The position numbers and the translations under genes are program-made. A stretch of DNA of 64,000 bases, from assembly GCA_000328365.1 (NCBI GenBank), contig KB296865.1, positions 198,615 to 262,614 on the forward strand, in the 5' to 3' direction. Of this stretch, positions 34,141 through 48,717 are shown one piece after another. Source of the stretch: Capitella teleta (taxonomy: Eukaryota; Annelida; Polychaeta; Capitellidae). Below the pieces are notes generated by a model. That model saw only the letters and a list, made by a program, of their open reading frames with translations. It made no database searches and was not told the DNA's origin. Numbering within the stretch: position 1 is the first letter of the stretch; each line of letters begins with the position of its first letter.

Positions 34141-37100
34141 ATGGATATGATGCAGAGTTTGCTCGTCCTCTGCTGTTTGTGTTTGGTCGAGTTGGACGCG
34201 TTGATGTTCCATCTGTCGCCCAACCAGCGCAAGTGCCTCAAAGACGAGATCCACAAGGGCGTCCTCGTCACTGGCGAATACGACATCTCCGAGGGTCCTG
34301 GACAGACTGCAAATGTTCTGGTTAGCATGATTAATTTTTGGGCCTTCCCAAATTTCCAAAATTAAATACCGCCGAGCATTATGAGTATACAAGTAGTATA
34401 AGTATAATAGACAATCACAATGGTATTATGGTATACTATATATAATTATAATATTTCCACTGTCAACATAGAATGTTTTATATTTCATTTAATTTTGATA
34501 TACAGGTCACGGACTCCAAGGGTCATATTTTCTTCACCCGTGAAGATGCTGATCAGGGCAAGTTCGCCTTCACAACAGAAGAGTATGATATGTTTGAAGT
34601 CTGCTTTGAGACCAAAATGCAAAGAGGAGCTGTCGGAGGTGTTGATCGTGAGATCTTCCTCAGTATGAAGCATGGCATTGAAGCCAAGAGTTACGAAGAA
34701 GTGAGTTCTTCTCCCCTGAGCTAATTAATTAATGTGAATGAGCAAAATTACTCAGTGAAAGCTTGCTTGAAAATTTTGCGCATTTAAAATTGCCATTTTA
34801 AGTTAAGGGGATTTCACAGGTTAACCATTTTCTTTAATTTCTTTCATGCAACATGAGACATGAAAACTTGGTTATTGACTTGTGTGGAAGAATATTTTTT
34901 GCTGTTCACTGTTGACAGTGAAAAATATGTGCTATGCAAAACTGGCCCTATGGCACACTACGAAAATCAGATCCACGAAAAATTGATTGTAATAGATGCC
35001 AGCAAGCATTGGATTGAGAGACGACTGCTTAGCGGCACTTAAGCATGTTAGAAATGGCTGAATTTCTGAATGGCTGAAATGGTTAGAAATGGCTGAATTT
35101 CTGAATGGCTGAAATGGTTAGAAATGGCTGTGCTCTCATTTGCTTTCCCTTTACAATGCGTGTTTGGTGTTTTATGAAGAGGCTACACATACATGTATTA
35201 TCATGAGAGATAGTCCCTGATTGCGATCAATTCTTAAAATATTTGAGATTTTAAATCTCAATATAATGACATGGTGGTTAAGATATGAACTCAATATATA
35301 TATTAATTCGTGAAATTAGCTGTTCAGCCTGTTGCATGTACATGTAATTGGAAGTATTGAATTAATTGTTGTACTCCATCGTCATATTCAATTCATATTC
35401 ACCGTATTATCGACTGCCACGTTGTTTGGAAGCCGTTTGTCTTTTGCTTGAGCGCAGAAATGTACAAGTAATAGTAGCATGAAATTCAACAAGTCAGTGT
35501 GTTGATAAAAATAAAATAGATGAATCATTGAATAAAAGCCATGCCCTCTAGTACAAGCAAGATCAAAGCAAGATAAGTAATTCACACGATGCTTGCATTC
35601 TTCTCGGTTTCGTATGCCCTGTGCAGTGGTGCTACCTAACTATCAATTTTCTTTATTATTTCTCAAGTAGTAGACTTAAAACTCACAGATATGTTAGGCA
35701 AGAGTGATCAACACCATTATCTCTCAATAACTAGCTGCTGTGCTTGAACAATTTTTATTTTAGCCGATCTTCAAAATCACTCTCCATAGCATCCCTACAT
35801 AAGTTTACTGGAGCAATAAACTGCTCCCGTGCTATTTTCAAACGGCAAGGACTGGATTTAATCACTGTGTACTTAACTGACTTAATTGGCAGGGAAGTTG
35901 TTAAGAGCAACTACAGTAGTACCTGCGAATAATGAACAGTGCTGGATTCCAAAAAAAGTGTTCGTAGTTCGGGGGTGTTCGATAGTCAGGGTTGTGTAAA
36001 ATTAGGTCACTATGGTAACTCATGCTAGCTTTGCATCAATTCAGCTATCAACAATAACAGCAATGAAGTATAATGTTTATTCATAGTTTATTGAATCATT
36101 TATCTTTCAATAAAATCTGTAATAAGTTAATCTCCATCGATGGAGCTGTAACTCTACCCCATCTCTTTGAAACGCGCGTCGCCTCCGAGCGTGAGACGGG
36201 GCTTCGCCTGTGACTCCGCCGCTGAGCCAGAGCTCGCGATTCGGCATGCACCGAGGGGGGAGCTTGCCTCTGCTTGCTGCATTAACTTTTAACGCTGTCG
36301 AGTGACCACTTAATTACTCCAAAATATTATCTCAACGACAATTTGGCTGATTTGACAGGTTAAAGTGAAGTCCTGCCCAATGACCCACTACAATTCACTT
36401 CACCCAGTTTTTTTTTTTTTTTCTTTTTTTTTTTCAGTTCTTTACTGTGTAAGCATAATTATGACCGCAATTTATTCTCTTATGAAGTGCAACATAGCAT
36501 ACATATCAGCCTTAATCATTTTAAATACCTTACGAGCCTTTAAAAACCACCCTTTAGGTGTTCTAGGCGCCGCGCACACGGCCGTCTCAGTGGAATTCTA
36601 TTAACTTGCGAACAGTGAACAGGCACACAACAACAGCTCGCATGTATAATTACATCAACCTATATACCCGCTAAACACCGTAGAACATCGTGTGCATTTG
36701 CCATACGATTTTATTATACTTTAATTGAAAAAATGTAAAATTAAAATATTTTATATCTGAGGGGGTGTTCGTTGTTCGCGTTTTGGGGTGTTTGCTGCTC
36801 AGGAGTTAACATAACATAACTATTAACATGGGAGTGAGTTGTGTCCAAAGAAAATCGTTCGTTAGACTGTTTGGAAGACTGTTCGCTAGAGGTGTGTTCG
36901 TTAGTCGCAGGTACTACTGTATCTATGCGCCATAAATCTGATCCTCGTAAAACTTTCCTTCATGCCCGACCCTCAAAAACATCTTTTGTGAAGAAATGAT
37001 GACTCCCGCAGATAGATTCACTGATAAGTGAAATATTATTATGAAAGCCTCATTTAGATCAGGCTAACAGTTTCAGTAATTAGAGCAGTTTTAGTAATTA

Positions 37101-39045
37101 TTGCTTAATGCTCTTTAAGTTTTGTAACAAATATATTTGCTTGTGAATAGGCTGGATTACATGTTGTGGCCTCTCGAGCAATATTTGCTATGCACTCTGT
37201 AATGACAAACAGCTCTCCAGACTCCAAATGTTAAGAATTCTGTTCAATATGACAATTTGACTTTTGAGGCCAAATGACTGCTGTATTCTGACTTTGAGGC
37301 TGTGTTATTTTTGTCTGCATGGTCTTTAAATATAATTTTATTATTGTCATTATAATACTGTTAGGTAGTGTCGGGTATTCTATATTGTGCAGCCAATGTC
37401 AGCCATGCTCAATAATGAAAGGGAATTATTGATCTTTTTATCAATAGCTGTTGTTTCGTAAAATATAAAATGTCAACAGAATACCAGTCAGTGAAAGTTC
37501 CTGTATTTGAGAAATGCCTTGAATTCAGTGAATTAAACTTCTTTCAAACTCTCAAAAGAGATCAGAATCAGGCACATATCGATGAAATTGAGGAAATTAA
37601 TTTCTTTTGTGCCCATTTGTTCTGGTATGCAAGCAATGTGATATATAATATATATATATATATATACATAAAAATCTTGGTGGAGCCACAGTATTTCACG
37701 CATGCGAATGATTTATAAATTGTTCTGCATTCAAATTTCCGTAGCAGTATATTACGAAAACACCATGGCTTTCTCCTAAGTTGTAACTGAATAACAGTAA
37801 TTATATCTTTACTACCTTAGAATGGATGTTTGAACAATAATATGAAAATATGAGGGTAGTTAACTGAAAATTTAGCCAAAACAAACTACTCAACGTTATA
37901 GGAAACAGATTGATCGAACATCATTAATTCGATTATTGATTCGCCCGAAGGGTGGAATCGAACCACTCCGACGCTAATCGGCTACAGGTTTGAAGCCTGC
38001 ACCCCGGACCACCGAGGCTCATTCGGGCAATTGATGTCTGCAGCACCATGGCTTTATATAACCCCCATGTACATCACTGTCTCTTCAATGGGGTGTATAT
38101 ATTTGCATACATCGTCAATATATCGTAACTTTTAAATTCAACGAATGCCAGCCACGATTTTTAACATGGATTTAATCAATGCTCCTGTCATTCCGCTTAT
38201 TTTAGTGTCAAAATCTTCCCTATATGTTCCCTAAGTTGTATGGATTTTGTGCCAAGAAGGACTTGGTCAAATTGTCCCTGCGTGCGTTATGATTACGCTG
38301 ATCATAATGTTCTCTTTCCAGATTGCCAAAGCTGAGAAACTGAAGCCTCTGGAGTTGGAGCTGAAGAAACTGGAAGACTTATCAGAGTCCATCGTCAATG
38401 ACTTTGCGTACATGCGCGCCAGGGAGGAGGAGATGAGAGACACCAATGGTACTTTGATTTCAATTCTACTAGAGAGGAACGCACACTTAGCAAAGGGATG
38501 AATTATGAGAAATCCCAAGAGTGGTGTCAATCTAGGTCTTTTATTTTTTTATGAAGGAAAATTCTATACTAGAAATTTTATACTAAAATGTTTCCCAATG
38601 TTACTTTTTTTTCTTTTTTTTTTTTTTTTTTTTTTTTTTTTCTTTTGGATGGCGAGAGGGGGGGGGGCGCTCCTTAGATCTAAGACTGACCAGTTTACAG
38701 CTGGGCTCTGAGCTCGTGTCCTTGAGTGACACACATGCCTTCCACTTAACCTTTGACCTCGGCCCTTGCTATGTCTGTGTGATGCCCGATTTCGAGGAAT
38801 GAGCTGTTCGAAAAAACCAAAACATGGAAAAGTGTGACTCTATTTCTATTTTTTTCATTCTCTTTAGTACTATGAAGCTGATTAGTAAGGACGCATGTTT
38901 AATTGCAAATGATTTATTTTCAGAGTCTACCCACTCACGAGTGCTGTACTTCAGTGTGTTTTCCATGTGCTGTCTGCTCGGCTTGGCCACGTGGCAGGTG
39001 CTTTACCTGCGCAAATACTTCAAGTCCAAGAAGCTGATTGAGTGA
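34141..39045 (+). CDS. TMED10: p24 family cargo receptor TMED10
   Basis: Four coding exons: 34141-34320, 34506-34700, 38322-38448 and 38924-39045, giving 207 residues (human 219). This type I membrane protein cycles between ER and Golgi and sorts cargo, including GPI-anchored proteins, into COPII and COPI vesicles. It shows a signal peptide (about residues 1-20), a GOLD domain with the paired cysteines in [11 protein letters not shown] and FEVCFETK, then KGKFAFTTE-like and DMFEVCFE strings shared with human. The coiled-coil neck carries [19 protein letters not shown] and [20 protein letters not shown]. The transmembrane segment is [20 protein letters not shown] and the cytosolic tail is [13 protein letters not shown]. 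The tail keeps the di-lysine COPI signal, but the usual FF is YF. Intron 2 (3.6 kb) contains a pogo-like transposon and an antisense tRNA-Sec. Confidence 0.97.
35047..35128. repeat. Short tandem repeat in TMED10 intron 2
   Basis: A 35-base unit starting GTTAGAAATGGCTGAATTTC is present about 2.3 times. Confidence 0.85.
35914..36919. mobile_element. pogo/Tigger-like DNA transposon, non-autonomous
   Basis: Terminal inverted repeats of about 25 bases, CAGTAGTACCTGCGAATAAT at the left and its near-complement ending GTCGCAGGTACTACTG at the right, are flanked by TA on both sides (35912-35913 and 36920-36921). CAGT ends with TA target duplication are typical of pogo/Tigger elements. Sub-terminal GTGTTCG strings recur near both ends (around 35960-35985, 36765-36800 and 36870-36900). 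The interior holds a GC-rich patch (36170-36280) but no recognisable transposase. It sits in intron 2 of TMED10 and looks whole as a MITE. Confidence 0.88.
37942..38028 (-). tRNA. tRNA-Sec (selenocysteine), anticodon TCA
   Basis: The minus strand reads GCCCGAATGAGCCTCGGTGG ... GTGCAGGCTTCAAACCTGTA ... GGTTCGATTCCACCCTTCGGGCG, 87 bases in all. The acceptor stem GCCCGAA/TTCGGGC is complete with discriminator G. The anticodon loop CTTCAAA holds TCA. The long variable arm (CCGATTAGCGTCGG) and T-arm GGTTCGATTCC are as in animal tRNA-Sec, differing from human at only a few places. It serves selenocysteine insertion at UGA codons and implies a selenoprotein-making organism. It is antisense within intron 2 of TMED10, 294 bases before exon 3. 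The nearest TTTT terminator on its strand is some 55-60 bases downstream, farther than usual. Confidence 0.97.
38054..38061 (-). promoter_or_regulatory. Upstream TATA box of tRNA-Sec
   Basis: TTATATAA on the minus strand lies 26-33 bases upstream of the first tRNA nucleotide (38028). Animal tRNA-Sec genes are unusual among tRNAs in using an external TATA box near -30 plus a proximal sequence element, as U6 does. No convincing proximal element was identified by eye. Confidence 0.75.
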
Positions 39046-39549
39046 ACGATGACAATAGTTATCTCATTATGTGATGAAAGAGTGCGTGGAAGGGTGAATG
39101 CGTGGAGTTCTGAACTCATTTCATAAATTTCATAAATAAAAACATCAGTTCAGTTCTCATTTATGTAATTTGTTTTTGTTATTTGATTATATGGCAATGA
39201 CATTTATATTATGTATGTACTAGTGGATGAATTTCCTTGCTTTTGGGGTGGGATTTAATTTATTTAATTAGGGCAGCCATCGCTTTGACAACTTCGAAGC
39301 ATGTAAAAATGCACAAAACATGGATCTTCGGTTTGGTTCATACGATATGTCTTTTTGTCATGAGAAACGGCCTAAAAAACACGACGTATAGTTTTCGTTG
39401 GACCTTTGAAAGATTCTTTGATTTGCTTGAACTGTAACAGTTTCAACAGAAGAGAATACTACATGTATTATCCAGTACAACTTATTCGAGAACATAATCT
39501 TTCTAATTAGCATAGCAAATATTGTTGCAACATGCATCAAGGATTGAGA

Positions 39550-39612
39550 TGCGTTATGTTTTATGTTTAGCATGGTATCATAACGTTTGGATGAGTAACA
39601 GTTACGTTATGA
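39550..39612. promoter_or_regulatory. Three CGTTATG motifs upstream of CHP1
   Basis: TGCGTTATG (39550-39558, plus), CGTTATGAT (39577-39585, minus) and ACGTTATGA (39604-39612, plus) lie within 63 bases, about 170-230 bases before the CHP1 start codon. They are looser forms of the GTGCGTTATGA motif seen near GCHFR and DCAF5. Confidence 0.35.
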
Positions 39613-39779
39613 ACTGTGCGTTGTCGCAGAATTTTCTATGATGTATTTACTCGTATTTGGTCAACATTAACGACCTTGACCTTTGTACTGACCTAAATAG
39701 GAGAGCTTCCAACTTGTGATGAGAAATCTTCTTTAGAAATCAGTCTGCGTCTTTTTGAGGCTTCACACCAAACATCACA

Positions 39780-42700
39780 ATGGGATCCAAAGCTTCCATC
39801 CTTTTGCAAGATTCAGAAATAGAAGAAATTCAGCGAGAAACTGGTTGTGAGTTTTCGTTTCACCATCCCTTTCGACAGACAGATGAGATGCTGAGCAAGT
39901 GATACTGATATTGATAACTGTTCAAGCTTAGCTGCATTCTATCATCTATAAGTATGAGTATGATTCTGTGGAGATTAATTATCAATATAGAGGCTTGGAA
40001 CGAGATTAGCTGAAGCTCAGCATCATTTGACATTTTATTAATTAAAAAATCATTGCCTCGTAATGACAGGTCATACCCATCATTCATTTACATTGATGAT
40101 TGATGATTGGGCATGATCCAGATAAATCGGTTTGCTGGTCCCCTTGTTCTACGTCAGTACTAGCTCCCCAAGAGTAGCGGAGCAGTTCCTGCACTACGGT
40201 ACAGCTTGGGGAGCTATGTCAGTACTTCTTTTGCCAATAAATACATTTGAAGGGCTACTGATTCACTTCCTTAAAGGGAGGGAGAACTGGTTAAAAATTG
40301 ACTTTGAGTCATTATTTGATGCACCATAAATGATTCCTATGCCTGGCCCACACAAGAAATATCATCGCTAACGATNNNNNNNNNNNNNNNNNNNNNNNNN
40401 NNNNNNNNNNNNNNNNNNNNNNNNNGTTCCCACCACATTTAACCCGTGATTCATTTTGTGCTTTTATTTTATTACTGTGTTTTCCAACACAGTGGTATTC
40501 ATCATGTTGTTACATACTATATACAGGCATGAGATTCTTCCGTATTTTGACGGATTTCCGTACTTTTTAAAAAAGTCTGAAAAAAAATCGTTTTGGTCGT
40601 AAATATGCTTTCAATCTAACGCAAGCTGTCCTGGTCGTTTCTTGCATTGTAGTCGAATCTAACGCGACCTTTTCTGTCGCACGCTCTGATTGGTGGTTCT
40701 CGACCAATGGTAAGCTACGATACATTCACTACTACTTTCGGAAGAAATCAATTCTCAATCAATTCTAGTCGAACGAGAAGTTTCAAGTTTGCTATAGCAA
40801 TATGCGCTGTTTGCCTTTGAACGCCGTTGTCACCTGTGACGACCCAGACGTTGCGAGCAACCGCTGGTCCTGGAGTTGGCTAGAAAAGAAGATTCCTTGA
40901 CCATGGACAGGACAATATGCAACAAATGCTGTAACTGTGTAAATTTGTGTTCAATAAAGAATACTTACTTTGGTAGCCTCCTGATTGATGAACAATTCAA
41001 CTATTAATCTGTTAGGCCTATTGATTTGTAAATTTCTAAACTATCTTCATTGATAGAGCTCTCTATGAAATTACTTGAAGACCATTGAATTTCTTGCAAC
41101 TTAATGCTTAAAAATCTAAAAATTTCTCCCTCCGGGGGGGACACCCCCCCGGATCCCCCCCCCCCTCTGCCCCTGCTAGACTTTCAGTACTTTTTGTCAA
41201 ACCTCTGTCTCATGCCTGTATATATGACGCAACATCCCACAGCCATGAGTGTTCGCTCGTGGGCAGAGGCACCAATCGTTTTCCCCCAATAATTTTATTT
41301 CTTAAACGCAGCAATCGCATAAATGTTTCAGATGCGTATAAAAGCAATCCGATGAAACAATTACAATTAAAAACATAAAATGCATGAAAGAGTTCAAAAC
41401 TATTTAAAATACAGCAAATATAATTTGCAGATTGAAATAAATCACAGGATCTTAATGTGGCAGGCAGTCTGTTCCACTCTAGTGGACCAGCGACTGAGAG
41501 GACACGGTCACCATCGCTTCATCTTGTTCTTGGCACTTCCAGGAGCATGCTGCCTGTGATCGAAGTGTCCTGGTAGAGGATTGCCTTGGACATCGGGACG
41601 CAGTGTTTGTGTGTAGGATTATTCACGCAGCTGCGTTCTGTGACATTAGCGGCATGAAAAATGACTTGTGCTGTAACAGATGGCGTTCACTTGTTCGTGT
41701 TTTCATTTTAATGAATCACACAGTGCACCCCCAAATTATTGTATGCCAGATCTCTGTCCTTGAACTCATTATTCTGTTTTGTATTATAAATTATTCTAAT
41801 TAATTCCGGCCCCTGTTCTTGTATGAAATCATCCTCTCTTTAGAAATAAACAAATATACATGTAGTTATTCACTTCTGGCTTGACACCTTAGCGTTATAA
41901 GGTTAAGTTATTTTCAAAATTCACTTACAAAGTGCATCTGTTTTTCTTCTCCAGTTTCTCCACACCAAATTGTTCGTCTATACAGTCGGTTCATCGCTCT
42001 CGACAAAACCAACAATGGCTACCTTAGGTTCGTTTCTTTATCTTTCCTTTTTGCTTGCTTTAATTTAAATTATATTCAGCCGAGAAGACTTCCTGCGCAT
42101 CCCTGAGCTTGCCATCAACCCGCTCGGCGATCGTATTGTGCATGCGTTTTTCATGGAAGGGTGAGCGTTCTATTCAGTCACCCCAAAAAAATTATTGACC
42201 GAAACCCTCTGAAAAATATGAATTCATATTCCTTTTTTATCTTCTTATTACTAGTAATTTCTGTATCAATTTATATTTTTTTCACTATCAGTCATGGTCC
42301 ATTGAAGTTAGTATTCAATCTTGATTCTGCACATATTGTACTTTATACCGGGGGAATTTTAATTTTAATTTTTGGCATGGTTCTTGAGCCTTTCTGTGGT
42401 ATTTTGTTTGTAAATTATTTCAATGTCATTCAAGTATTCAACCCATGGAACGCTGGTCTTGAAGAACTCATGATTCATGTTTAAATAAGTAATATCCCCT
42501 CTAGGAACGAGGATGGAGTCAATTTCCGTGAATTCATGAGAACACTCGCTAGTTTCCGCCCAATTCAGGAAAAAAAGACAAACGACTTAAACAACAGAGA
42601 AGCCAAACTTAAGTGTGAGTTATGACTGATGTGAATTTCCGAAATCTTCATTTGAAATATTTGTTTAATCTCGAAAGTTGCGTTCAAGATGTACGACTTA

Positions 42701-43665
42701 GATGGTGATGATAAGATCTCTCGCGATGAACTATTAGCTGTTCTTCACATGATGGTCGGAGCTAATATATCTGAAGATCAGGTTTGTTTCGTTGAATATT
42801 ACAAATACAAATTAATTAATTATGTATTCAGTTGGGCAGTATTGCTGACCGCACCATCACAGAAGCTGACCAGGATGGCGACGGGATGATCGCCTTTGAC
42901 GAGTTTGTAAAGGTGAGTTTTTTTTACGAGGTATCAGGTAATTCTAATCTGTCAGATAAGGTCTCATTGGAACTTCTGTTAAGAGGGATTAACAGTCACT
43001 ATTAATCACGGTTACGCTGTGAGAGGACTTTTGGCTAGATGATATACAACCAGATAGCGTGCCAATAGATTGTAATGCTTATCATTTTACACGCGTTCTG
43101 GTTTCTCGAGACTTGACATCTCTTGGCTGCAAACTAGTTCTTCGAGTGGTCTCTAGGATTGTTGGTTTGAATATTATTGTTCATCAAACAGCCATTTGTG
43201 TGAACAACTCAAATTGTTTAATCAACAAATAAATTCAAAATATATTTTTTTTTGTAAATGGATCTCTTATGCTGCCATTATTCATGGCACAACACCGAAT
43301 TCTGATAATATCTTTGCACGTCATTATGTTATGAGTGCGTTATGATATCTTGATCCAGACATCTGCTCGCAAAATGTCTCGGACCAATTGAAATTGTCAG
43401 AGATCTAATTATAATTGCCTTTTGGTGATATTCATGGCTGGCGCTACCGAGACTCCCCGAGGAAGAATTTACACCAAGAATTATTTGAAGAAATAATTCT
43501 CAGGCCGAAGTCTAAGGCCCCAGGGCAATCATGCAGTCAGACTCATTTAATCTGAAGTATTATTTCGAGATAACTTTGATGTGTTTACGAGCCTCGTATT
43601 CATCTTTGCAGGTGATGGAGCGTGTTGACGTTGAACAGAAAATGAGCATCCGATTCTTAAACTGA
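39780..43665 (+). CDS. CHP1: Calcineurin B homologous protein 1
   Basis: Seven coding exons: 39780-39846, 41955-42027, 42080-42160, 42505-42614, 42678-42781, 42832-42912 and 43612-43665, giving 189 residues (human 195). CHP1 is a myristoylated EF-hand protein that binds Na+/H+ exchangers and supports their activity and surface stability. It begins MGSKAS, a myristoylation consensus. It has two degenerate EF-hands (DKTNNGYLSRED and the GNEDGVNFREF region) and two canonical ones (DLDGDDKISRDE and DQDGDGMIAFDE). The C-terminus VDVEQKMSIRFLN is almost identical to human VDVEQKMSIRFLH. Intron 1 (2.1 kb) holds two transposon copies and an assembly gap; the others are mostly 50-340 bases except the last (0.7 kb). 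AATAAA lies at about 44191. It converges with SEC23. Confidence 0.96.
40161..40216. repeat. Perfect 12-bp inverted repeat in CHP1 intron 1
   Basis: TAGCTCCCCAAG (40161-40172) and CTTGGGGAGCTA (40205-40216) are perfect complements separated by 32 bases with partial internal pairing. They are bracketed by direct GTCAGTAC repeats (40153-40160 and 40218-40225), suggesting either a tiny insertion with 8-base target duplication or a stable hairpin. Confidence 0.75.
40271..40375. mobile_element. TTAA-flanked DNA transposon, copy B (cut by gap)
   Basis: TTAA|AGGGAGGGAGAACTGG followed by about 100 bases nearly the same as copies A (22796) and C (58506). The remainder is lost in the 50-N gap; GTTCCC just after the gap may be its far end, but this is not certain. 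It lies in CHP1 intron 1. Confidence 0.85.
40376..40425. other. Assembly gap (50 N placeholder)
   Basis: The gap falls inside a repeated transposon, so its true length may be about 600 bases if copy B was full length. Confidence 1.
40524..41218. mobile_element. TA-flanked MITE in CHP1 intron 1
   Basis: CAGGCATGAGA at 40524 and TCTCATGCCTG ending at 41218 are perfect inverted repeats, flanked by TATATA on both sides, as for Tc1/mariner-type TA insertion. The body of about 695 bases includes an AATAAAG signal (about 40961), a CCAAT box (near 40703) and a C-rich run (about 41130-41165). No transposase frame is visible. Confidence 0.85.
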
Positions 43666-44632
43666 CCCCACACCACAAAACGATCTCTCCAACAACCTGT
43701 TCTCTACACAATTACATAATCAGCAGATTTGGTACTAATTTTATACTCTGTATTAATTAACATTCCCTTTTAACCCTAGTAATAATCTATTGTAGGGTAA
43801 CACACAGTGTTAGTGCATCTCTCATAACACCCAGGTTTTCTAATATGTTTTTCTAGGACAACATATCTCTTTTTTTTTCTTTTTTTTTTTTTCATTTTTT
43901 CAGTTTTCAGTTTTTTCTTGCCATGACGTTTCTGTGCATCCCTAGTCGTTATATGTACATCTGTGGTGTACTTAATTAAATTCAGTTGACTCTAGTACTA
44001 CTAGTTCAATTTATTTCTTGTAATTTTTCCTTTCCGCATTTCTATTTTTGCTTGTTTGTTTTCGTTCAGTCTTTCAATATCTTAAAATTTATTATTTCAC
44101 TTTAATTTTTAATTGCATTTTTTCAGAAACATGACCAACAGTAAATTCATATTTTCATCTTCATGGACAATTTCATCTCATTTAATGTGAATAAATCATG
44201 CTCAAAGTAATTGTCATGCACTTTATTTACTAAATTATTTGGAAATAATATATGTTTAAGAAAAGAAAAAGTCAAGAACTAGTTAGCAGTGTCCATCTTC
44301 TCACTGTGTGGCATAAGATAATAACCGAAAGATGTGAAACAATACAAAAAATGAAATATGGAAATTATAATTTTATTTCACATCCATTCGAAAATGGTTG
44401 ACTAGCAGGGAAAATAAAGACGAAAAAAATCTCACCAATGATTCTCACATCGAGACCAAAAAATAAAAATTAAACACATACAATATATTTTTTTTTGATT
44501 TCTAGTTTCATGAACAAATTGTCATTTTGTGATTAGCTTTCAAGTTTTCAATATTTAGATACAGCATATCACGGGAAACATATGCAAATATTACATTAAT
44601 AACATTATCATAATACGGAACTAAGATTATCA

Positions 44633-48717
<4,085 letters not shown>

